Below are positions 12,001 through 24,000 of a DNA stretch of 64,000 nucleotides, piece after piece. The stretch comes from Smittia aterrima (Eukaryota; Arthropoda; Insecta; Diptera; Chironomidae), in NCBI GenBank assembly GCA_033063855.1, contig CP093829.1, positions 8,256,243-8,320,242 on the forward strand, given 5' to 3'. Below the pieces are notes generated by a model. The model was not told the DNA's origin. It saw only the letters and a list, made by a program, of their open reading frames with translations, and did no database searches. Position numbers and translations under genes: made by a program. Numbering within the stretch: position 1 is the stretch's first letter; each line of letters starts with the position of its first letter.

Positions 12001-15000
12001 ACGCAACCTAATATGATTGTTGTCATCGACACTCTGTTGATTCCCAGAGCTTGATTCGAAACCTGAGACGAAGCTTCAAGGATCTGATGGAGTCAACAAG
12101 AGATTACACAAGTAACGCGAGTCTTTCATCTAACGAATGATTTAGAAACGCTCGGTGAGTTATGAAAACTTCAATCAACGTCATGGGAATCACAACACAA
12201 TGAACAAAAATCTTTCAACGTAATTCTTCCAACAAACATTACGTAACTTAATGGAACCTTTGTAGATGGAACAGCAAATAATAGGAAATGGCTCTAATTG
12301 GATTTTGCGGATACGCTATGCGCCTTGTCTGATGAATGACGCACGTTCATTCGAAGCATCGAATTCGATATAAACCGAAAGATTCTTTTATTTCATTTGA
12401 GAATAGTTTCGAGCACGTGAGGTTCAAGTTGCGGACCTTTCTTCGCAAGATAAAAAAGAAAGAAATTGAAAAGGAAATCCTGTTGGAGGGAAAGAAAAAT
12501 CTTTTCGACGATGATGAATGATTCAGATTGGACCTTTTCGTGGACGACGACGTTATTGGATTGTTAAGACTTCTTTCAAAGGAGTTTTATTATGTTACGC
12601 ACAGTCGAGGAATCCATTAGTTTTCATCCATCTTTTTACTTGAATCACCGATCAAGCGGCATCCCGCATGATGATAGATTAACTAACCCACATATTCTTA
12701 TTTGAATGCGAAATGGATCAGCAAGAAGCAAAGGACGTGATGATAAATCAATGAAACAACGGGAGCCATCTCAATCAATCTTCTGGATTCTCTCGTCAGG
12801 TGACTTCTTGTAAAGGAAAGTTGCATCATCATCAACTTTATCGCAAGCCGCAGCTGTTCCCAGTCCCATCATGAAATATTTATAATTATTCAATTGTTTC
12901 TCTTTAATCAGTTGTCAAACATCTTGAGATCGCGTTGTAAACAATGCCGGTAAGAAAAAAAAAACGCGCCAGAGTTTCATCTCGACAAATAAACGCAGCA
13001 AAGTTTGCTTGCTCGTGTATTTCTTGCTCTTCACCGAAGAGGGAGAGAAAGTGGGACGTTAAAGTGCTGCAAAATCAATGAAAGAAAAGAGCAAGCAAAA
13101 CCGAAGCGACTTGGCAAATGAGAAATAAAAATGTTTCTGCGGTGAGAATATCGAGGCTTTTTGCTGTCAGTGTCATCGCTGATAAAAAAGAACTGACGAT
13201 GACGAATCGACATCTAACATCTCATGCAAATAATGGAATCAGATTGCACAAACAAATGTCGCGGTTTAAGCTGAACAAACATTTCGTTCTTGATCCGCTT
13301 CAGGTTTCCGGCGAAGATCAGCGGTTTGAGTTACGTATTAAGATCTCAGGACAGCCAACCATTAAAACGCGACTGGAGAAATTAATGAATTTCATAAACG
13401 TCAGACTACGGCGCGACTCATGAATTAAACGGGGCTGGCTGACGAATGACAACGAGACATCAACAAGGCACTTTGCGCTGTTGTCAGACTTTTTTGTCAG
13501 TCGTGAACTTCAAATCGAATAAAGAGAAATATAAATCAGTTTTTAAAGAAACTAATAAATCTCCTTCGAGAGCGATAAAACCAGTTGGTCGCTTACTTAG
13601 TCTCGACAGCTCGACTTCTGATTTATGTAGATTTAGTTTTATTAATGGAAACAAGAGCAACTTGATGGAAACTAAGATGGAAAGCCTTTTTCTCTCTCTC
13701 GCCTTTTGCTTCGTGCCGGCAGCAGGCGCATGCATCTAATTAATGGATCTCGCTGAAAATAGCGAAAGAAATCGCGACACGTTCTTGCTTAATCATTCTT
13801 CTGATTCGATTGGTCACAAAAAAGCGCCGTTCGATGAGTCGTCACGGGAGAGGAGAAAAGTTGTTTATAAAGAAACGAAAATAGAATTCGATGAGGAGAA
13901 GAAGTTAATTCTCCTTCCGTCTCTTTCCATCCTCTTCACCCAAAGCAATCTCATTACAAGAAGTTAAGAAGAGAAACAACAGCAATTAAACATCACAATC
14001 ATCAAAACTTGTTCCCCGCTTTGCGAATAAATTGTTGCTTTACTCAGGTTTGGAGTCAGGTTGTGCACGACAACGAAAAAGTGTTCTGATGATGTTACAA
14101 CATTGTTGCGCAAAAAAGAATCAAAATATGAAGAGGCGAGAGATTTATTATTACCTCGGCGATTAATTGATTTCCCTCAACATTCCTTCTTCTGCTGACG
14201 TTGACGACTTTCAAAGTTTTCTCGTGAAAAGTGTGAGAGAGGAAAAGAAATAATCAAACAGAATGCCTGCCACGAATTGTTGTTATTATTTATAATTCAC
14301 TTCACTTCGTATGCTCTCTTGCTATGCAGCAAATACGTTCTTTCTCTTGTCAGAGTGACATTGATTGTCGTTCATCATTATGAGATGGAAAATAAAGCAG
14401 AGTGAGCTCTCGAGATTGTTTTCTTAGTTCATAACTCGGCGAGAGAACGTCGTCGTTTCAATTATTTTTGGTTCACGGCCTCGGGGAGTTCCTCTTGAGG
14501 CTTTCTTTTAATACTTCATTATAATGGGATTTTTATGATGGGTGCGAGACGTATCATAAAGCAAATGCGTAAGAATAATGGAAGCGGGTAAGAACGGACG
14601 ATAAAAAACCAATTTCAACGTAAACAATGACAGGAGAAGGCGAAGCAGGGCGAGGATAATAATAAGAAGCTGTCGATGAAACATTTTTTTTCTGTAATCT
14701 CAAGACGACGCTTTTCATTTGCTTTTATGATGTTCAGAAAGAAAGTCAAACATTGTCCAATCAAGTGAAAATCGTTAAAGACCATTACAGTGAGTCCATC
14801 GTCATCATCTCGTTGTTGTTTTCTTTTCGTTTCTCTCACTCTCTTATCTCACACACAATTTCTCGTGTATAGTCAAATGATTTCTAATTTTGTTTTATCT
14901 TTTGCTCATACGCTTCGTTGTGATGATGTTACGTGGCCGGTTGAATGAACTCTTTGCCTCGTGATGTGTCCACTGATCGACCGAAGTCTAAACAGATAAT

Positions 15001-18000
15001 TTGAAATTTTCCATCGCTTGGCATTTCTTCTACTTAAAATTCATTCTTCTGAATGGTGCGTGAATTAATTTAATCTTCACTTCGACGAAGAACTGTTCTG
15101 GCAACGTTGCCAAAGCCCTAAAAGCGATTACGAATTTAAATCCGATTATGGATCCACCAGCGATTCAGGAAGAAATATGAAAGACTCGCCTTGTTCGATG
15201 CTTCGCAATGAAAAAGAAAAATTATTTTAATTGAATTAAATTTAATTCCTGAGAAAATATTCTGCTTCATCGTCATGCAGGCATTCAGACGACGATTTGT
15301 TTAAAAGGGGGGTAGCATCGCAGACAAGGAGATCGTAGACTCAGACGGAGAATGCAATTTTGAAATTCAATGAGCATCCCAAGCTCTGTCGTCGTTTCAG
15401 TTCAACGAGCGGGAGTAGCGAGAAGGTGTGTAAAAGCAATGATTTCTCTTAGCAAGTTAAAGCGAGCTTGCTATCGTAGTTTACGAAGAAAGTTTGCTTT
15501 GTTGATGACGAAGCAAATGGCAATTAAGTTCTAATAACAATAACAGAAGCAAACAACTTAATTTGAGGGCAGAAAGCACGAGACGTTCGAGAGGGAGTCT
15601 TCAATTATGCATAATGCACCATTCAAATCCAATTTGTTTATTTAAAAAAAGAAAACGTACACGGCGAAAGCCCAACAACACAAATTCGTTTTGTGAATCG
15701 ACAAATAAACCGAGCAAAGTGCATGAAAGATTATCGCGATGTTGCCAGTTTTCTTTGTGGAAAGAAATCGTCGTGTTAATGTAAAAGTGCAGTTTTTCAA
15801 CGTCGGCGGTGAATGAACACGCAAAACCGCTGTTTGGGCACTGATTGACTTCACTCTCCCCCGCGAAAATATGCCAGCGGTCATTAGGGAGAACAAAATG
15901 TCTCGCATTTTTCATATTTGCGGCTGGGAAAGCGACTTTCTCGTGCTTCGTGAGATTAATCAACCTTTTATGACTTTTTTCAAAAGTTTACGAGCGCAAG
16001 CGGTTTGAAGTGAAATTACAGCAAAGGAAAAACTTCTTAAAATGTCTGGCGGGAGTGAGCAAGAAATAAAAGCTAATTACGTCGCTCTTTCCTCGTCCCC
16101 AGGCGAAGCAAATAAACTTTAAATCGTGTGAGTGTTTGTGATTCTAAATATGGACTTAAGGCTTTTCGCTTTAAAATTTTCACCTTTAAATACTTGAAGC
16201 GTAATTTGTTGCAAATTTCGTTCGACGATGGAAAACCCCAGAGAAAAATAATTGCGTAATTAAATGTTTATTATCGTCGAACGAAAAAAAAGAGAACTTT
16301 AAAACTTTTTCGTATTCTCGACGTCAGCAAAGTTGGGGAAGAGTCGAGACATTCTGGCAACGCAGCAGAATAAAGTCTCAACATCGATTTTTCTGTCTTC
16401 TTTGTTTTCAGAGGGAAAAACAGAGCAGAAATGATTAAATTCAAGCACAACTTCTTTGCTCTGAAGCTGATAACGTGTTCTACATCATGAAGCGCTCTTT
16501 TGCTGGAACTGTATTACTGTCAGATAATCTCTCAGCGACACACGTCACGTGATTAAAAAAAACTGAGCTACAAAGCGAGTTTTATGGAAAAGTTTCAGAT
16601 CGACACATTTTGAGGGAAAAAAATTATTCACATGCAAGCTGAAGCGAGTCACTTCGCTGTCAGTCTTTTCACATGTCAATCCACGCCATTTGAAAAAGCA
16701 CTTGTATGGATTCGAAGATGAAATCAATTTCTCTCTTCTCCCTCCCCTTCGAGTTTCAATTCGTCCATCGCTTTTGCAATTGCACGACAGAAGCAAAAAA
16801 AAAAATGTGAGTTTCAAATATTTACAGAAATAATTTTCACATCAATAAAAAATGTTCAACGAGAAGTAAATTTCAATTTCAAACGAGCACAGCCTTTCTG
16901 TACATCGCAGGCTCTTTGTGCAATCTCCATATGGGTGGACGGCAAAAAAAAAGAGCCAGCGTGGAAACTCGGAAAATCCGTGCGATTGTTTTAAAATACA
17001 GAAAAATATAAAAAAAATTATATAATCATAAAAAAATATTTTCCAATGCTGCTGCTGCTTCTGCCCGGCCCGCTGTTGTTGTTTGGGGCTCCTTTTGTTC
17101 TGAAATCCAAAACCTATACAACGTTTCCCCCGTGAGTGTGTATACAACTTTTTTTTACACAATATTCCCAACAACGGGCTGACTCATGGATGGCTGTTCG
17201 AGAAACATTCGGCCATTTTGTGTATACGAGAAACGAACACGTCGAAGAGACACTCACACTGATGAGACGATTGCTCCTAACGATTGCGCACGCATAAAGA
17301 AGTTTCGTCTTCATCAAGAGAAAAATCATTCTTTCTTCTTTGGTGGAGACCTGTATTTCTTTTCCATCATTTTCGAGATTAAACTTAATACAAACAGAAT
17401 TTCTTTTCGTTTCTTTTTTTTTTTGTGGAAACCAGAAAATAGATAAAAGCGTTGCCAGAGCTCGTTCGTTCGGTTCTTCTCGACTTGAGACAAAGACTCG
17501 CTTAGAATTTGATCTGGGAAAGCGAGAATAAGCCAAACAATAAAAATTGCTTTTTGTGTTCTTAATCGAGCCCGGGGATTTTTTTTTCTTTCTCCATCAT
17601 GTTTTCGATGGAAAACAATGGATGATGAAGAATAACACGTCGTGTTTTTCATGTTACGGGAGAGGAAAACAATAAAGAAGCCAATTTTACGACGTGGAAA
17701 ATGGGAAAAGGTTTCAGATGTTCATGTGAGAGGCTTCGCTTGAAGGGAGCATCTTATCAGGCGGCTCAAAAGTGCTTCGAATGGTACACCTGTGCCGTTT
17801 CCATGCCGAGAGCGTTTCTGTTAATACCAGTAATCCAAAAATTCAGAATGTAAACAAGAAATGATCAATCTACGAGCTCAAAGTGCGTTACCTCGAACGT
17901 AACTCAACAAATCCACTTTAGTTACGCGTCATTACAAAAGCTTGAGATCCTTCATTTAAGTAATCTCAGAGCTTAAGCGACTGATTTTCGCTGTTGTTGA

Positions 18001-21000
18001 AGATGGAAAAAACAGAATTGAAAGAGATCGAAGTTTGAATTAGATACGAGCGAGGCTTGAAGGTGATTTACAGGTGCCACTAATTGGCTTTCAAGTTAAG
18101 AAGCCGTCGTTACCGAACGTCCGCACTGAAAGGTCATTTGACAAAACTTCATTAATTGCCTAAACGAGATTATGAGCTTAAAAGCTATGCGACAATGAGC
18201 TAAGTGCCAGGGAAACTTTGGAACAATCAAACTTTGATGAAGACGAAAGAAAACTTTCTCGTCATGAAATTTTGATTAGAAAAGCTCTTACTCTCGATTC
18301 AATTTGCATAATTTTTTTCTCTTATTCGAAAGCAAAACTTTAAGCATTACTTTAAGACTTTGTTGCCTCCGAGCATGTCTTTCAGGGAAGGTCAATTTGC
18401 ATATTTTCAATGCGCTCGTCGTAGTCATCAGCAGAGCGGCTCTTATTTCATTTCTTTATCAAGTCCCATTTTCGTTGATTGATATCATTCAGAGCAATTG
18501 ATGGGGCGCTCACTTGGGATGGGAGCGCGTAAATCAGGGCAAAGGAAAATTGTCGTGGAGAACGGAGAAAGAATTAATTTGAAGAAACGAAGAAATTGGC
18601 GGTGATTTATCAATTGTGCCTGTGGAGATCTCTGGAGACGGACGACTCTGACGACGACGAACGTTTATTAAATTGAAGCGAATTAAGAGAAACTTTGTTT
18701 GGTTAAGAGAAAAGTAAAATGATTTTTTCTTTCGTCCATCTCCAATGGGAAGAACGAAACGATCTCAACCCCAGCGCTCACCATCATCGCTCAGCAATTG
18801 CCATTGATTGGCACACGCGGCTTCCATCTCTCATCCAGATAAATTGAAATAAATTTTCCATTCACGTTTTCCACTCGAACGAGGAGAAGAAAGAGATAAT
18901 TTCATTAAAGACGTTTATTGTCTGAGCTTATCAATGCGCAAATGAAAATGGATGAAGATTCCGGTCGAGAGAGTAAGAGAAGAAAGAAGAAAAAGCGAAT
19001 GTTTCTTACTTAATAAAGTAAACATTTCAAGGAAATTCATTATGCAATTGCAAAGTAAGCGAAAGAAATGAGAGCTCATCATCGATCTACATCCATTTTC
19101 ATTAAATAAAACGAAATCAAATGTTAATCTATGTAGATCCGATGTAGATTAACATTTACTCTGCTTCGTCCATTAGACGACTCGAGCAGAGATAGGAAGG
19201 AAGGAGATACTTCGAGCGACGAGCATTTTCGGCAAACAAAAGCATTATCCAGCAATATCTCTCCATAATCTTCTAAATTGGATCCATTTCGAGCCGTAAC
19301 TGATCCAAATGGCATTAATGCTCCGGAGAAGATAACAACGTTCGTCAACTGAGAGAAGCTGACTCCGTCAAAAATAAAAATTACAACGAGCTCAATGTAT
19401 CTCGCATACTCAAAATGATGACGGCAAAAATCGTTCGTAAGCTGCCATCCTGTGCAGATGAATAAACTTCTACAGGAATTCTCAATCGTTGTATTGGGAA
19501 ATGATTCAGCGGCACCCGCAGTATCGAAAATTATTTTAACGATTGGGAAAGAGTCATAAAGCTACACGAATTTAATTGCGAAACGAAAACCCTCCGAGTT
19601 GCAGCATGTGATGCAATCAAGCGAGCAGCAGACATTTAGGCAGACATACCGACAGATCCAATTTTGATGGTGACATTTAATCGAGTTTGCTTCTCTTTCT
19701 CGAAATGCTTTTGTGGGATTGTTAATCTAGCTTGGACAGAATTCACTCTCGGCCACAGACATTTGAATTTTAAAGCTCGAGCAGAGCCTCTGCAACATTT
19801 TCATCAATTTTCCGCCTCACAATTCGATCGAAATTTAAATTTATATCCAACTCTAATGTCATTAACAGAGAATTTAATGATGTTGGGGAAATTGAAAAAC
19901 TATCATCAACTTTTATCTGGCATGAGCTCACAAACATACACGTAACGTCAGTCTCTGCAGGGGAGTTGCGCTCCACTCTCCAACATAATCCCTCGGCTGT
20001 GCGAATGAATAAAATCTAGACATTTCAACAATTTTATGAGCAAATCCTTCGCTTGAAATTATAATCTCCTACGAGTTCACATTCTACTCTTTTGCAGTCG
20101 CTTTTTAAGTTGGATTACTGAGAAATTGAAAATGTTCTTGGAGTCATACAAGCGATTAAATTAAAGTTTCATCCTGAAACTTGCGAAAGTTCATCGTCTG
20201 ACGACGCTACCTCGTGGAACTGCGCAAGGAATGATTCATCTGCAGACAAAAGTTCTTCTTCTCCTCCTCCCTGACCAATTTCCGATGGAACGGAACAATT
20301 CATTTCCTTTTTTTATGATTCACAATAAGCTTCAATCTCCCGTTGAAGGAGCGGGATAGAAAGAAAAAATGTTCACCCATCCTGAGCCAATTTTGAAGAT
20401 TTTTAATGAAGCCTTGGACATGTCGGAAAAATTTCCTCTTTGTTCGTCTTCCCATTCTTCAAAATGAATTTTCTATGCGGAAAAAAGTTGTAACGAGGAT
20501 CCTGGAGATTCGTCTTATAAAGACATTTATTGACATTTGAAAAGACATTGGGAAAAGGTTGTAAAAGTGAACAATTTGAAATAAGAGAACGGACAAACCT
20601 CTCTCCCACTCGTAATCCTCCTTTTCAGGCAGAAATCTTATTACGTTCCGTAGCAAGCAACGGACATTTGATATTTTTACGAAGCTCAATCGCGTAGGAA
20701 AATCCGAAGCGTGGAAGGTCTCGCAAATAGCTTAGCAGCCATTAAGAAAAATGTTTATCTACGTTGTTGATTCTTGATGATAATTACCTGGAAATAGAGA
20801 AAGAAAATTCAGAATTAGTTAAGTTTTCGTTGATGAAGTTGTTCATTCATTAGCTTAGGAACTGCGACGACAATTTAAATGTTTTCTGAATGGAAGAAGC
20901 TTCATTAGGAACCTTCATGAAGCTTCATGGATACAGAATTCTATTGATCTGCCTTGAAATCTATTGCTTATTGAAGAATCGAGAATCTTCACAGCTAGTT

Positions 21001-24000
21001 CGGCAAATCAAGGTGAGACGAGAGCGAGAGAGAGCGAGTCACTATCCTTCGTTGTTAATCCGCTTATTGGCTTTTCGCAATTTTCCACTCTGGGCTTTCA
21101 AATTTCCCCATCGACTTCGATGGATTACTTGCCAGCACGGATCATGCGATATTTTTATGGTGGAAATTTTATGTCGAGCTCGGAAGGATGACGGCGGGTT
21201 GGATGGCGCATTAAAAGAAAATGCTGGAGCAATCAAAAGAGGATTTTGCGATTTTCTCTTCTCCGTGGATTTCTTTTATTAAAAATGAAACTTTTTTAAG
21301 CTTTCATCTCTTCCATCAATCCTCGCCCGACTGGGAATTATGGGCTCAAGGATCTCCAGCGTCAATCAAAACATTTTTCTGAGAAACATATTTTTCTTTT
21401 TCGACGCCGCTCGGCTTGGTGATGAGTTTTACGAGGACATTTCGAAGCTTTCGTTTTATGGATGATCGGACCGAATCGACAGAATCAACAATTGGGTTTA
21501 CTCGTAAATCATAAAAAAATGTTTTCACTCAGCAACCACGCAAACTTCTAATATCGAGAAATGACTTTTTTTTTCTCTCTTGCTCTCAAAGCGCCATTTG
21601 ACAATTTTCCGCATTCCTTATTTTACGTTTCAAGTTTCTTTCGCTTTACCGTGCCGAATGATTTATCACCAAAGTTAATTCATTTTCCATTAAGTTGAAT
21701 GAACGTTCGCCAATGATGTCACATTAAAGTGCCTTGACAGCTTTCACGGTCAATTTTGATTACGAATAAAAAAAAAGAAACATTTTCGCTAATGATAGAA
21801 ACGTGTCAAACGAACACCAAGCGATCTCAGATCGGAACTGTCGGAGCTTGTGTGAGTCATCACGCCGCGCGAAAAATCGATAGCCGCATGTCAATGTCGT
21901 GTTGTTTGAGTTTCCACCTATTTTCATTTGTTTCCCCTCTGCGTTCCAACCTATCCATCTTATAGAACTGATAAAGATCTGTGCGAGCAGTTAAGGGAGG
22001 TCCTGCCGCGTTGATGGACGCAGCGGTTCGCCATCTGCTTTTTCCATTAGATTAATTCCTGCGTTCATAGGGTTTATCTCGTGAGGTCGCGAACCGATAG
22101 ATAATAGTCCGCATGAGTCATAAACTGAACAATTCTCATCGATCATTTGACTTTGACAACAGCGTGTCAGTTGGTAACAGTTGAAATTCTTCCTTGACGT
22201 ACGGAAGTGATTCTCATGTTTCCACGTTGTTTTCACCAATCAACACATTCACAAAAGCTAGATTGTTCAAACATTGAAATCGTTATCATAGGCAAACATT
22301 GATCGACGATAAAAGAGCCCGCAATTGATGAGAAATAAATAAAGGCAACGTCGACAGTGTCGTGTAATAAAAGCTGGAGAAGGAATTGCGTCGAAGCTTG
22401 GAGTGAACAACAAAGTTTCTCGCTGTTATTTCACACGCTTGAGTGATTGGCCCAAAGGCCGTTCATGTTTGCAGAAGCGAATGAGCTTACACACCCTTTC
22501 AATGACGTTCTCAGGAAATGCTTTTTAAAGAATTATCTGTCGATGGGAAAGTAAAATGAAAATCGATATCGTGCAGAAGGTTTTGACGAACGCATCGAAG
22601 CGAGTGCTTCGAAAGCGAGAACTCAATTTGGCTTTTCGGTGGAAGCCTATTCCAGAAATCGATTTCAATGAAATTTAAGACTAATTGAAGACCGAGACGA
22701 GACCAGACCGAGAATGAAGCGTTGCACATTTCATTTGTGAGCTGTACGATCAAATTTCCGCATTTGTGCAAGCTTAAAACTGCTGGCAGAGAGAGAGTGA
22801 GTGAGCTTCCTTTCATCGTCGTCTTCTCATAAGCAGACACACATGAAACCGGCAAACACTCACAAGAGTCGAATAATCTGGTATGTCTAGACCCGCAAAA
22901 AACACAAAAACTTATCGCAAAACGAAAACCGGGAGGGAAATGAAGCACAAAAATATAAAAACAACTCTTTTGTGCAATTTTAATGCAGTTTCGAGTTTTT
23001 GCTTCTTTTTCTTCTTCGAGTTTTTTTAGAGCTCGTCTCGTAAACAACAAAGAAAAAACAGAATTCCATTTAAATTTCGTCTGTTTTTCGCTGCAACTGA
23101 ACTAGTTTCTCATTGGAAACGGCTCTTAGCTGATGTTTTAACGAGCCACAAAGTTTCAGACGATTCGCAATAAAAATCCCATTATCTCCTCGGAATGGAA
23201 AACTCACCGGAAAAACAAGAACAGCTTCTGTTATCGCTCAGAAACTATTTTGATAACAGTTCCCCATTACGCAATTGAATAGTTGTTGGAAGAAGAGCGA
23301 TTGTATTTTACGATTCTTCTTCACTTTCTGCCCTCGAAGTTATCCTACATTCCCATTTATTATTACTCGGTCGTGATAAGATAACGAGCGAGCGCTGCGT
23401 AACACGGCGTGAGCCCTCGAGTGTAAAATCGAAATGTTTGTCTTGTCGTCGTATCACTCGGTGGTGTTTCATTAACCAAAAAAGCAGAAATATGAAAATT
23501 GCCCAATTTCTCTTGTCGGCGAGAGACACAAACAAGTATCAGAATAATTTCATTTCATTTCCATAAATTCCATTTCCGAAAATGGCGCTTGAATTGTCCC
23601 GGGAAGTTGAAGGCAAAGGAGACGTTGTACAATCACAAATAAAAACATGGCAACGTCGCAAACTCTCGGTGCTCTCGTTGTCGAACAGAATTTAATTTCC
23701 CAAATAAACTTTTTTTTTCTTGCTGACATCATCGAAAGAATTTTACAACTTTCCAAGAGCGATCCGACTGGTGTGCGGCACGATAAACACAAGCATAAGA
23801 AGCTTCTTCCCTTCACGGGTAAAGAAACATTCTTTCTGTCTTGTTGGCTCCAGTGAGCACGATAAGGAGGCAAGAGAAAAATTTATTTTTTATTTCGGGG
23901 AAACTACGGGAAGCAGAATCTGCAAGGCGATGACGAAATAAATTGCGCAGTGGAGTGAACGAAATAGAAATAGACGGAGAAGATTAAAACAGTTCTCGTT

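Noticed and set aside
14140..14160. AG|GT-like junction (CGCCGAG|GTAATA) on the spen strand
   Set aside because: No pyrimidine tract upstream, so it does not qualify as a ratchet site like those at 20788 and 11306.
15233..15248. 16-bp palindrome GAATTAAATTTAATTC
   Set aside because: Simple AT-rich palindromes of this kind are expected in such DNA; nothing else supports a function.
22511..23050. 179-codon open frame, minus strand, in the spen intron
   Set aside because: Poly-F/S/K composition, no recognised family, overlapped by other random frames; no splice context tying it to spen.
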